From Batrachochytrium dendrobatidis JAM81 (taxonomy: Eukaryota; Chytridiomycota; Chytridiomycetes; Rhizophydiales): a stretch of 64,000 nucleotides of DNA. The position numbers were made by a program, and so were the translations under genes. Where the stretch lies: assembly GCF_000203795.2 (NCBI RefSeq), contig NW_006281099.1:1042690-1106689 (forward strand), given 5' to 3'. This document shows positions 23,033 through 34,656 of the stretch, piece by piece. The notes under the pieces are model-generated. The model did not search any database, had not been told where the DNA came from, and saw nothing but the letters and a program-made list of their open reading frames with translations. The stretch's first letter is position 1, and each line of letters opens with the position of its first letter.

Positions 23033-23415
23033 GTCTAACGAATGGTCGTTGAATGGACGAGTTACTGAAGATGAAGTCGAAGCATGGTTTGACGACTGTC
23101 TCCAATCTAAATGATAGGTTGAATGGCTATTATGCATGATGACTTTAGCAATGCAACAGTAGTAAAATGCTGGGCTTTGATATCGTCTATAACACTGCGG
23201 ATTGGACAAGTTTGTCGAATTTCGCCAAAACTTCAAAATTGCTTGGTTACGACTGCATTCACAAAGTGCAAATTGTCGTCTGGAATAATGACCAACAATT
23301 CGTTCCTTTTGCTGGAATCGACACTCCATTAAACACAAACTATTCTCCACTTTTGGTAATCGTACATTACACGATCGACAAGTCTGAAACCAGATATGTT
23401 TATCGTTTATTGCTA
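23033..23415. other. spacer between DET1 start and GH47 end
   Basis: The DET1 frame stays open upstream to 23428 but carries no family similarity there. The stretch should hold the DET1 promoter and the GH47 3' end. Confidence 0.4.
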
Positions 23416-25811
23416 TTACAAATTCCAATTCTTTGGAAATTTTCCTGGTTGGGGAATCTCAACCCATTTCTTCCGATCCTTTCTACGTCCATGTCCACGA
23501 ATGCTAATGGGATGCGCCTCAGTGTTAAACACATACTCGTTCAAATCAACCGTTTGATCATCCGAAAATAGCAAAAATAAATATTTAAGCGTCTCGGCAA
23601 TAAAAAAAGATTCTTGACGGTCAAAAGGTTTGCCCGAGTTGTTTAACCCGTGATATCCTACATCATCTTTACAGCTTGTTTCCAATGCCTAATCAATGGA
23701 TAGAGCTGTAAGCATCAAATGTAGAATCATAGCTATAGGTTGAATCAAGATTTCCTAAATCATCTATACATACTCACCTGAACAATGTTCCATCCCCATT
23801 CACGATACTTTGGGTCATGGGTATACCTCCACATGTAGAATATAGATTCTACCGCCTCTGGCCTAAATATACATAAGCACAATCACTAAATCGTAGTATA
23901 TGGATCCAAATAAAAACCTTTAATGCATGCATCTAAATCGACTACTACCGTAAATGATATGCATGACCGGAAGCATAAAGATCGCCTTCTTGACTCACTC
24001 GAGTCCATTCTCCACCCAGTTTTGTGGCACGTATCTGATACGAATCATAACATGTGCGTGTAAGTTCAGCAGCAATTTCTATGTAGCGATCCGAGTGTTC
24101 ATTTTTTAGCGTAACCGCACCACTGGCAAACATCCCTCCTGCAAAACAAGACTGCCATTTTAAAATTGTAAATGCAGCCCAATGTAATTCCATCAAAAAT
24201 AGTATGCATCAGCATTCTAAATCCATTTCATGCATTTGGATACACAAACAGCAATGCAAATAGCATACCAAGTGGTGGAATTCAAGTCCTAATACATCGT
24301 TATGTCTTTCAGGGATATATGCTCGACCATTTGGTGTTCTGACTAGTATATACTTCTCAATAGCCTATTTATCAAACAAAATAATCAGTCGCTTCATAAC
24401 AAATAGGAAAACACTACTCAATCAATACTTTTTACCGAAGCCGCAGCGTCATATAGTTTGCGATATCGTATATCCCCAGTTGAAATCCACAGTTTGTTTA
24501 AATACTCATAGTAAGAGTCTGTTTCAGCTGAAACTGAATAATCTCGAGATATTTCTCTAAGGAATTGTGAATTAAGTGTCTTTGGAGCAAGTCCCTCGAT
24601 ACTTGTTTTGATTGACGTAATCTGCTCCAATGCACGCAATGCCTAAAATAAATAACAAGTTAGACACGCATCCAATAATCCAAATCACTAAAATGAAATA
24701 CTTGCATTGTTGGCATATTTGGGATTGCCAGTGACATCAGTCAAATACTGGTATTCTAGTTGCTGTGATCCAGCAGAAGCCAAACTTATGTAGCCTGGAC
24801 TCGACCGACGACTATAACCCATCGTCATATCAAAGATAGATTGAGCTTAGTACTAACAACATATTATCCTATAGTATATACAAGGTCAAATCAAACAATA
24901 ACACACGCTGCGGGCCAAACCATATTATTAGGGATTCCTGTAGGGGTACGAAACGAACTTTCCAAACGATCTGCCAAGTCCACTGCAATATCCAATAGTC
25001 GCTTGTCTTGTTCTAAATCATACGCTGATATTAATCCGCCCAAAGCGCGAATTACAGTTTCAAAGACATTGATGTCTGTTTTGATGACATCGTAATTAAG
25101 CTGGTTTATCACAAGTGACTTTGCCTCGTTGAACTCTTGAGACAATCCAACAATATACAAAGTTGACATGGAGTCAAGTGGGGTAAAGAGAGTCGAGGAA
25201 AGGTAAGTCCAGTTCATGTTAGATTTTGATAAGGGCTTAAGCTCATCAGATCCCTGTGCATATTTCATGTATCCAGACCATGCATGTCGAATCATCTGTT
25301 TATATATGCATTTTATAGAAAACTCGCAACAATCAGACAACTGGCTTGATTTCCACATGTGTTGATATTCTAAATGGATAATACTTTACGTTGCGAATAA
25401 ACTCTTGTTTTTCAGGATCAGCTTCTCCAGCAACTGGGTTCCCATTTAAATCTTTCAATTGATAGCGATAGATATTATCAATAACTAAAGCCAAAACATG
25501 ACACTTTGATGATCAGTTTTCAAATCTAAATAAAACGACTCCACTCAACGAATCGGCATTAGATCTTTAAACACACCTGGAGAGTAACTTGAGATTTCAG
25601 AAGTATTATCAACTAATTTTTTTTGGTTAGTTCTTTGTGGTGGACTTTTTGGAGTTTCATGATATTGGCTGCCCTCCATTTTAGACAGTATTTCTGCAGT
25701 TGGAAGTAGTGTGAAGGTGGAATAGGTGAATAGTGTGTACATGGCGTACAAAATGGCAACAGAAAGCATCAATACCCTTGCTCGTCGAGAGAGTTTAGGC
25801 GTGCAAAACAT
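23416..25811 (-). CDS. glycoside hydrolase family 47 alpha-1,2-mannosidase
   Basis: Trims mannose from N-glycans in the ER or Golgi. About nine exons. N-terminal exon: short cytosolic tail, then a hydrophobic segment (about residues 13-36) that looks like a type II signal anchor. Family blocks in order: [101 protein letters not shown] (acidic active-site region); [67 protein letters not shown] (the Thr of TEAHP binds the catalytic calcium). ER versus Golgi subtype cannot be decided. Its start lies 157 bp from the end of the ERI1-type gene on the same strand. Confidence 0.92.
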
Positions 25812-25968
25812 TGTCTTTTGCTACCACAGTAGTTGATATCAGGAACCAACTTGGTAGAACGTCAGCAGCTTCCGCAAACAGCAAAGCCAACCCATCACGT
25901 GATACACTCCATGAAGTGCCAATACTAACTGGCTATAAATCATCGAGATCTGCATGACTTTAGTCTAT

Positions 25969-27018
25969 TCATTTACGCAGCAATTTCCACGATCCTTTGC
26001 TCGACTTTTTACTAATATCTGAAGTCTTTTCAATCCGATGGCCATCTTCTACCATCCGACGCAAGATCCGAGCAACATTACTTGCATCGTCAAATCCACA
26101 ATGCTCTCTCCCTTCAAACACCATTCCAAGTCCCTTGAGCATCCCATCCAAATTAGTTTTTTCCTTTCCATACAACTCGGTATACAAGCTGCGGATATTG
26201 ATGATCTTGCGTGTATAAAATCTGGTCGTTGAATATTGGAGTAGATGAACTCCTTTTCAAGGAAATCGCGCAAGTCCCATGGTCCATCGGTAACAAAAAT
26301 CACCTCGTCTGTCAATGCGCTCACTCCGTCTGTCGATGGATACAAGGATAGCATCCACTCGAGAAAATCTGCAAACACTACAGTGAAAGGATCGGCAGCA
26401 TCCGTTTGTTCTTGGGTAATTCCAGTAAGCTGTTTACAAAAGTCGGTCAGAGTGGGATGCAAGATTGGCCTGCAATATCTCCGAAATGTCGAAACCTATT
26501 GATTGACAATTTAAATCAACATGTAAAAAGTAAGCCGAGTAATTCTGCAATGCATTGACCATCAATTGGCTACCGTTTCCATTGTGGTTCCATCGATCGC
26601 AATGACTGGAAACTCGATCACCTCGCTGGCAAAATCAAATCCAGAATCAGAATCACAAGTAGCTTCAATATCACAGACCAGATAAATCCTGTAGGGTTGA
26701 AACCTATTGATTATATTTATCAGACCGAGTCGAGCAAGAGTTTAGCAATGCAGGACCAGTCAGTGTTAGAATAATCCAATACGATGTTGATACTAGCCTG
26801 GCGTCTCGTTCTGCCTTGACAGCTGCTTCCTGAGTTGCCTTCAACCTAGACTTGGCCTGTTTTAGCTGCTTGATGAGATTGGACCTTGAAACCTTGCCAA
26901 TCGTAGACGATACATCAATACCGAGCTCCAGCAACTGTTTTTGCAGATCATTCATGCGAGATGCTGCGTCTTGTTCATTCTGGCTTGCAGCAGTTTCTGT
27001 ATTTGTATCTTGGTTCAT
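25969..27018 (-). CDS. ERI1: ERI1-type 3'-5' exoribonuclease with SAP domain
   Basis: DEDDh nuclease of the ERI1/3'hExo family, which trims histone mRNA, 5.8S rRNA and small RNAs in other eukaryotes. N-terminal part: Gln/Asn-rich start, then a SAP-like helix pair (LQKQLLELGIDVSSTIGKVSRSNLIKQLKQAKS). Nuclease motifs: CDIEATCD (ExoI, Asp and Glu), FCKQLTGITQEQTDAAD, FVTDGPWDLRDFL (ExoII Asp), INIRSLYTELYG, and GREHCGFDDASNVARILRRM (ExoIII, His and Asp). About four exons; the last is 26187-25969 or close to it. The junction between the SAP part and the nuclease part seems to need a GC donor (GCCAG|GCTAGT near 26800) to keep frame. Confidence 0.92.
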
Positions 27019-27212
27019 TCGTGGGAATCAATGTGCAGTGACGTCAGCAATCAAGCAATGACTGATTTCAAACTAATAGGTAATGTATATAAAATGAATC
27101 GAGTTAAATTCAGAATGCTTATAAATCTGATCAAATATTGTATTTACAAACTATAATTTTACTTAGACAATAATATGTAGTCAGAGTAGTACTGGATTCG
27201 ACGATACATTTA

Positions 27213-27592
27213 CAACTGTATTCACGTAGAATGGAGCACCAAACAATGATGTTAGAATACATGACGCTTTTATGAAATGATAATTCACACCAAACTTGCT
27301 CGTCACATGTGTATTCTGAGTTCTGACAAAGTTTATTGGGGGTTCTCATTTATTTTTGCATAAACTGAACAAATGTTCACATTACAGTTGCAGTGGATTG
27401 CGTAATGTATGACTGTCAAATGACGAGAAACGCTAGATTCAAATGGATTGTTTCAGTTCAAACTAAAGTTTAATTTGTATACGTCATATAATGGTCATTG
27501 TCTTGAAAAATGTCAGTTTCTAGTAGAAAACCTCAACGAATATTCAACCATTTTGTATATCAAAAAACCCCAAAAAGTAATTGTTGCAAAAT
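27213..27592 (+). mobile_element. CTE TIR element copy 5, right end missing
   Basis: Left end CAACTGTATTCACGTAGAAT after a TA. Family interior follows (TTTTTGCATAAACTGAACAAATG; CATATAATGGTCATTGT; TTTCTAGTAGAAAACCTCAACGA) and stops near 27592 without a right TIR. Confidence 0.75.
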
Positions 27593-27641
27593 AAATATAA
27601 TTGTTTTATTTAATAAATTTATATAATATTTCCTCAAAGTA

Positions 27642-28023
27642 GCGGGATGTTCAATCATCCAACAACTACTGAGGGTTTAGACCCGGTCAGTACTGACCGG
27701 TGTCTTCAAGCCTATTACAGGCGCTTCGAACCAAGTGATTTGGTTGTGACCAACCGAGTCAACTTGGTGCAATAGCGCCTGCACGCTTTGCGGACTGTTT
27801 CCCGAGATATCTCGGGAAACTCGTGCAAAGGCGGGAAAGCCTTTGCACTAACAAGGTTAGCAAAGTTGACCGAAACCACTTTGCTTTTGTGGTTAGCGCA
27901 GGGTTTGGCCCCCTTGCTGACCTTGTTATTACCAACCAAAACCGCCGAGTATAGGCGGTTTTGTACAGCGACTTCTTGCGAAGTGCTGGGTTGGACTGGG
28001 GTTGCATTGCAACCTACAACTAA
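27642..28023. repeat. hairpin cluster flanked by 8-bp direct repeats
   Basis: About 380 bp, much richer in G+C than its flanks, with eight consecutive inverted repeats: CCGGTCAGTACTGACCGG (27683-27700); a long imperfect hairpin 27718-27781 with outer stem CAGGCGCT/AGCGCCTG; a perfect 24-bp palindrome 27797-27820 (half GTTTCCCGAGAT); 10-bp stem GTGCAAAGGC/GCCTTTGCAC (27823-27848); stem TAACAAGGT/ACCTTGTTA (27849-27928) enclosing AGCAAAGT/ACTTTGCT; 10-bp stem CAAAACCGCC/GGCGGTTTTG (27937-27963); CAGC-ACTTC/GAAGTGCTG (27966-27988); GGTTGCA/TGCAACC (28000-28014). TCAAAGTA flanks it at 27634-27641 and 28024-28031, as a target duplication would. No ORF of note. Nature unknown. Confidence 0.75.
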
Positions 28024-28122
28024 TCAAAGTAATAATAATAACATCAAGTTGGTTAAAATAATGTTTATATTGGAATAATAAAGTTTAAATTAAAATGGCA
28101 AATTGAGTTTTCAACATTGATC

Positions 28123-28887
28123 TCAAATATGCCATAATTCAAAATGAATATCAAAAGTATACGAATATAATATATCAATCTTACCATTTACAGTCTTGTT
28201 GTCATGAGTATCCATAACAGTTGGTGTGGATTCAATGATTTCCTCAACAGTTGATGATGTGGATTCGATAATTTCCTCGATAACAGTTGATGATGTGGAT
28301 TCGACAATTTCCTCGATAACAGTTGATGATGTGGATTCAATAATTTCTTCGACAACCGTTGATGGAATGATTTCAACCTCGGATGATTGTTTTTCAAGAC
28401 TACTGAACGTATAATTCAGTAGCCCATCTGAAGAGCTTCGTCGCATAATGGTATTTGGAGGTTTTGGAACCTCAGTGTTTTCCTATATCAAATAATGTTT
28501 TAGTCATTAAATTCAATCAAGTCTACCAACACGTAGCTTTTAACACTAGATGTTGGTCGATACATTTATAATATTTACAACAAGATGATTCAACTCACCT
28601 GCTCAAGGGCCAAGCTTTCTTCAAGGAGATCCAACTCCTTGGAGTCCTCTGCTATGGCTAGCAGAGTCCTCAAAGCGGCCAGTATAATTGGATTGCTATC
28701 TAAATACAAGCCAATGGCTTGGTACTCCTGTGGAGTAATCTTTGAATAAATAATAGTTTACAGTGCTATACAATAACAACACTATAAAAATACAATAATA
28801 CAATCAAGACATTCAAATTATACATATTAAATATAGTGCATCATTATAAAATACCTTTTCAAGAATTATAGGAATTACTTGGTACAT
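28123..28887 (-). CDS. small protein with tandem acidic repeats, function unknown
   Basis: Three exons (28887-28855, 28739-28599, 28482-28123) give up to 177 residues in frame, with good splice signals (CAG|GTGAGT). Exon 2 encodes a helical-looking stretch (ITPQEYQAIGLYLDSNPIILAALRTLLAIAEDS), exon 3 a linker (ENTEVPKPPNTIMRRSSSDGLLNYTF) and then four copies of a 12-residue unit of the type STVIEEI(I/V)ESTS. A GTAAGA donor near 28180 could splice away the last ~20 residues. I do not recognise the family. Confidence 0.5.
28225..28370 (-). repeat. 36-bp coding minisatellite
   Basis: Four units of about 36 bp (one shortened by 3 bp) encoding the STV-EEI-EST repeats of the small protein gene. Units differ by a few bases and keep frame. 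Confidence 0.85.
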
Positions 28888-30717
28888 TTAATAGCAATAA
28901 GGTGTGTTTGTAGAGACTAGTGATAAAGTAATAAAAGTAAACCTATAAAAACAATCACCACTGAGTGTTAATAAACCAAAACCATAATATATGCATGCAC
29001 TAGTATCCATAACCCAATCAGGCTAGATTAAGCTAGTGTTACGATAGATAACACGACTTGCAATCTTGCTGATGATCCTAGTAAATACATATTGTAGTAG
29101 TAACTTGCCTTGTGTTTAAACTATACAGACCAGACCAGAACAGGAAATGACCACACTTTATAAGCTCGAGCAAATCCTGCAAGACAATACAACTCTATTG
29201 ACAACTTTAACAAACAATCATGACCTCAACAGTATCCAAACATTAGATATTTGTTGATAATGGTCATGATTATTCAAAATCTGACTGTTAACAATAAGCT
29301 TTTGCAAAAACATTACAGATTTATCAATCAACTATTTGAAAAACACAATACAATGTGCTTATGAGCTAAGCCATTTTCACCACCACAATGGATACGTTAA
29401 TAGTCTGCAAAAACGTTTACAAAAATGCAGATACGCCATTGCACTTTCGGAGCTAAAGATTAGCATAATGGCGAATCAAGTTGCATTGAATGGCATTGCA
29501 TTACATTGCATTGAATGGCGAATCAAATTACATTGAATGGCATTGCATTACATACACCCGATTACAATCAAAACAATCCAATACTCAATCTAAACAATAC
29601 TCGATAATGTCGAGATATGTTCGAGCCGAGTGCTAAATACAAAATCGTGAAATCCAAACATGTATAATGCAATTCACAAACTACATTATTTTACTCTCGA
29701 CCATTTTAAACCTTGTTGGCGATCCAACATCTACTCACTCAAACCTATACACCTAAATACGACGCAATCTTCATATACATATCATTGATGGCTAAACAGA
29801 AACAATACGCAACACAAAAAACAATTAAAACAACATATTTTGATTTTCGGATATACACAACCCATTGCAACGTTTGTTTGAATGGAACAAGATTGAACGG
29901 CTATTTCTTTATTGAGGTGATACTTGGTAGATACATGATTGATAAACTGCCAGAGTATTAAAATAGACACACATGTCTGATTCGTAACATACTCATATTA
30001 TCACTCCATTCCGATATCTACACTCGAGCAGTATCACCTGTTTGATAAAGAAATACATTATTATAAAGATTGGTGTTAGTTCAATATCTATAATCAACAC
30101 CACAGGCCAAATCCAGATTCATATGTCGTTGAGCATCATACAATGTATTGCTTACAGTTTCCAACGCCAACTGGTAATCATCTTTTTATAATAAATACCA
30201 GTTGCAATGTCCTGTCTGCTACTGCATCGAGTCTAGTCGCAACTAAAGAATAAGTGGTGCATATTACAATATAAACATGACAGTTCAAATACTCACCATT
30301 CAGAGTAACTGGACTGAACATGATTACACAACAGCATGCTGTGTACCAAGTCGTTACTGGATAAACAACCATCAGTTAGGTGGAGACCATTGTCATTCAC
30401 CAGATTAGATGGCACATTCAGACAGTAGCAATATATCCACCAACAAGTATGTGTGCTATTTACACTATTAATAGCTTATACACTTTGTGACTACACTTGA
30501 AAGTACAGTGTGTTGACCATTGCAATTACTTTACTGTAATACAACAGTTTGATAATCAAACTGGATAGTTCAAGTTGGATAAAAGCCAATACGCGCTTGA
30601 ATGTCGAAACAAGTCGAGAAATCCTTGAACCAAGTCACAGTACAGTTGTTGGATTGAGCATCTTGTGCTGTTTATGTCAAAAATGGTTGTTAGGCAAGTA
30701 TAACAATATTATACTGG
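28888..30717. other. gene-free stretch
   Basis: About 1.8 kb, AT-rich, only short ORFs in all frames. It contains a small tandem duplication at 29467-29552 and nothing else recognisable. Confidence 0.5.
29467..29552. repeat. 47-48-bp tandem duplication
   Basis: Two units beginning ATGGCGAATCAA and built of ATTGAATGGCATTGCATTAC-like motifs; two or three substitutions between units. Confidence 0.8.
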
Positions 30718-30996
30718 CAGCTGTATTGACGTAAAATGGAACTTGTATCGCAGTGACTAGTTTATTTTGGAATAAGCAAATGGTTGAATTGTTGCAACTT
30801 TCTATCAGATTGTCATGTTGAATTATTTAAATACGTTTGCGTCTAGTTCAAGAAACCAATCTTGGCAATACAACTACACATGCCAATCACACAGTGTTTA
30901 GTTTGTAGGAAAAGATAGCTGAATATTAAACAAATGCCGAGAATGCGGAATGTATTAGAACAGTAATCTGAGCATTCGCTTAGTTTATTCAAAAAC
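30718..30996 (-). mobile_element. CTE TIR element copy 6, upstream of the TOK-like channel gene
   Basis: Left end CAGCTGTATTGACGTAAAAT, interior in reverse orientation and internally deleted (AAATACGTTTGCGTCTAGTTC, then CCAATCACACAGTGTTTAG). The family match stops near 30996, only about 85 bp before the likely start codon of the channel gene. Confidence 0.75.
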
Positions 30997-31081
30997 GAGT
31001 TTGCCCAATTTTTGCATCGAAATCGGAGTCTTGAAACTTGAACTCGACTTACCGAATAGGCAAGATAGTGTTTTATTGACT

Positions 31082-34000
31082 ATGGAACATCAACCTCTAC
31101 TCCAGCCGGATAGCTCTCAGACTCATACTACTGCATCAGTAAATCATATACCAAATATATGGAGTATTGACAGACGCATTGCTCTCACTTTGCGCAAGTA
31201 TATTCCACTGCTTGCTGGCATTTTGATTCCACTCGCCACATTCCTAAATATGCAATCGGTATCAGTGCCTGGATGGACTTGTGAGAGACTCCTAAACCTA
31301 CATAGTGGTATATCCCTATGCAATGCTCCTGGAAATGAGAATTGCTATCAGCATGCATCGGATTCAACTGTTTTACGACAGTCGCTCAGCCTGGCTATTT
31401 TATTGTCTTACGATTCACTAGACCATGCTTCGGATGATAATGAGCAGCAACTTTCAAAGCATGATTCAAAACCTCAACCTATTGCAACCCATTTAGTAGC
31501 CAATGATAGCAATCGTGCCATTTTATATCCAGATATGTCGCAGCAGAAATCATATCCAGTGTGTAGACGATCGCAACTGATTGTTGTGTTGTCATTTGTT
31601 TCATTTGGGTTTGGGATTCTGGCCACTACATGTCTGTTTGTGCGGATGCTTGAAAAAAAGATCAAATGGATGACAAGGTTGATCATTTTGGGAGGATGGG
31701 GACAAGGTAGTTGATTGCCACTACAATTGTATGATTTTCAAGATGGATGCTTTTGATCTTAAATTCAAGTCTAGTCTGCTCAACTATACGTGATTTTAAG
31801 TATATTTAGACTTTTGAACTCATGTGATTTATACTTGGTTTTATAGGCATTGTTGCATTGATAACGTGGCTTGTATTTTACTCTTTTTCACCAAAAGGCA
31901 TTTCAGAGAGCTATACAGCAGCAGTCACATACAATGCAGTGTCAGCACTAGTATCCCTTATTTCAGCAATTCTATTCACCTTTCACCATCACACTAATCA
32001 GCAACAGTGGTATAGCTACACTTTATATGAGCTATCTCTTTCACAACGCCAGCTCACCCTTTTAATGATCACGTCCCTATTTTATCTGACTCTCTCCGCT
32101 TCGGTGTATAGCTGGATTGAGGATTGGGTGTTTGATGACTCTTTATATTGGGCTATTTCATCATTTTCTACGATAGGATTTGGAGATTTTGCACCAAAAA
32201 CAACAATTGGAAAAGTTTTGTTACCACCCGTTACGGTTGTTGGCATCGGTCTAGTTGGTGGCTTGATTTGGTCTTTGCGTGATGTTGTTTTGGAATTGCT
32301 CACATTACAACTTGCTTCGCAATATTCAAAGTGGTTGGATGCTGCGCAAGGAGAGAGTTTATCTGCTGGTGGAGGGTTTAGATCTAGTGCTGCAAACAGA
32401 GATTTTGGAGCGCAGATGCACAGCTCCGCTCATGGAGACAAGCTTACTTCAAGACATTTGTCATTGACAGATACGGTTAGAGCTAGACTTCGTTCATTTT
32501 CATGGTCTGGAACTGGCTCTGCAAATGAATTGACACCGCTGACTTCCCAATCTGATGAAAACCATTACAGCAAAACACACCCTGAAAGTGAAATGAGTGC
32601 CACAGTAAGCTCATCGAGTTTACCCGACTCTTCTTTAAACGAAGAAATGTTGGGAAAAGGTAGTGGTCAAGAAACACGAACCGCAGCATATATTCAAGAT
32701 GTTGGTGGTCTAGCTAATCCACTGTCTAAGCTGAATTTAAAAGCAACAGCCTCTGCTTCTGCATTGGATATAGGCAACTCACATGCTACTTCGAAATTTT
32801 TGCTTCCATCAGCTGCATGGTCAGATCCGATTGGTGCGGCATCAGGTAGAACTCGACTTGCTTGTACCAACTCTGCCTCTGCGGTCGACACATTTCCCAA
32901 TCTTGCTGAATACATGGACTCTCCATCTCCATATCACTACCGCCATAGCGCGTCTTCTCATCATAATCATCTCACGAATCCTTCCTCTAATCGGCAACAG
33001 ACCATGACAATCTCTAGATCGCACTACCTTCCACAAGTCACTATTGTAGCAAACGGACCTTTAGCTCATCAAAAAGTTCAAGATGCAACTCGCGAGGCTC
33101 TTCAGTTTCAAATACTAATTGGTGCCATCCTTGTTCTTCTCAACATTCTTCTTTTTGGTTTAGCATTTTCATATATTGAGCAATGGCAGGTTTGGGAAGG
33201 GTTTTACTTTGCCTATTGTGCCATTACGACAATTGGGTACGGCGATTACACTTTAAAGTCTAATATGGGCAGATCATTGTTTATTTGGTATATCTTTTTG
33301 GCAATTGGAAGCTCGACTTATCTAGGTTCGATGGTGGCTGAATTGGCTATGGATCAGTGGACTGTTACTGTTGACCATATTGAGAAGCGGGTTGGTCGAT
33401 ATGAACGGAAAGCTCAATTGAAGAAAATATATGGCGTAAATGGAAGTAAGCGCAGAAAGGGTGAGAGCAGCAATGGCAGTTCCAATCAAACTGGGTACAA
33501 TATGAAATCTATATCTGATGGTACGAAAGAATTAAGCAACTTTCGCTTTGAGCGTGCTAGTGGGAGTGCTTTTGGCACAGAGGATTTACTTGACAATGAC
33601 CACAGCAACGCTAAACTTACTCGGTCGCCTACTGAGTTGGCTACAGATTTAGATCACTGGTCCAAGGATAATCACGCAAAAAGCGCTTGTGAATATCCTA
33701 TGAAGATCGATGCTCATGCTTCTACCACTGCAATGGCTGAACAGCATTCGACCCATCATCTTGCATTGAATAAATGCTTGTACCATGAATCCAAATATAA
33801 CAAGGCGCAAGATCGTTGCAGTCAAAACTACTGTGAACACGGTCATACTCTTGAATGTAGCAGTAGTAGTGATAGTGGTGCAAGCAACAGTTTTGAAAAA
33901 CCATCCAATGGCGTAAATTGCATACCCTCCTCCGCATCAATTGATACACCACATCAGCTAAAATCACAAGACAGTCAAAGTATGCATGAGCACTCCATCA

Positions 34001-34455
34001 CTATGCAGTCGTGGTTACCGACATCGATGGTAAGCATCCATCCACCACTCGCATACTCTATGGACAATTCAAGTAATGGAAGTATTTCGCGTCGTCGGGA
34101 TAATGGATCTAGATTGCACGAACGAAATATAAGCACAAGCAATATAGGAACAGGTCTATTTTATACACCGTCCATTTTATCTAGATCGTTCCTAGCTAGG
34201 CCGGGAAACGGAAGTCTTGATAGCGGTGGAAATGGATTGGCTGGCGCGATTGGGATTGCTAGGAGCCAACCAAGAGTAAAGAGGTCCAAGGATGATGGTA
34301 TAGGAAGCAATAATGATCATTCTAGCGGATTTAACTTGCCGTCAACTTCTATTCAATCTGAGCAGTCATTTGGTCGTCGTGGATCGAGACTAAGATTTGT
34401 AAACCAAACCCAAGCGTCAATTTCTGATCATACAGTACAAGACTCAGTTCCTTGA
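31082..34455 (+). CDS. TOK1: TOK-type two-pore outward-rectifier potassium channel
   Basis: Fungal plasma-membrane K+ channel with eight membrane spans and two pore loops. Two exons (31082-31706, 31847-34455) give 1,077 residues. Start chosen at MEHQPLL because the in-frame ATG at 31001 adds residues next to repeat sequence. Hydrophobic spans: YIPLLAGILIPLATFL, LIVVLSFVSFGFGILATTCLFV, ALITWLVFYSF, YNAVSALVSLISAILFTF, LLMITSLFYLTLSASVY; pore 1 SSFSTIGFGD (about 313-322); VVGIGLVGGLIWSL; then a Ser-rich loop of ~250 residues; LIGAILVLLNILLFGLAFSYI; pore 2 ITTIGYGD (about 668-675); LFIWYIFLAIGSSTYLG. The ~400-residue tail is Ser/His/Asn-rich. Yeast TOK1 is about 690 residues with a much shorter pore-pore linker. 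Confidence 0.92.
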
Positions 34456-34656
34456 ATGAGCCGTTTACTATTAGCTTAAACCACTAGTATTTTTTAAAAT
34501 GCATTCATTTCAATTTTTAATACTTTCAACTATTTGGGATAGTAGGTGGCTGATTTAAATTCATTGTCATTTGAATCTTTATAAGACAACATATAATACT
34601 CGTCATTTGAATTTAAGCGTCTAGTTCCAACTCATCAGTGGAAACATTATTATTGT
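34456..34656. other. convergent 3' spacer
   Basis: 200-bp AT-rich spacer between the ends of the channel (+) and deaminase (-) genes; nothing recognised. Confidence 0.5.

Noticed and set aside
22736..23428. 230-residue minus-strand ORF taken as a whole
   Set aside because: Only 23032-22778 matches DET1; the rest is spacer upstream and intron readthrough downstream.
27718..27790. tRNA gene in the hairpin cluster
   Set aside because: B-box-like sequence is present, but no cloverleaf with proper T arm and anticodon arm can be drawn and the length is too short.
31001..31081. Upstream ATG for the TOK-like channel
   Set aside because: The 27 extra residues lie right next to CTE copy 6 and resemble no channel N-terminus; the ATG at 31082 is preferred.
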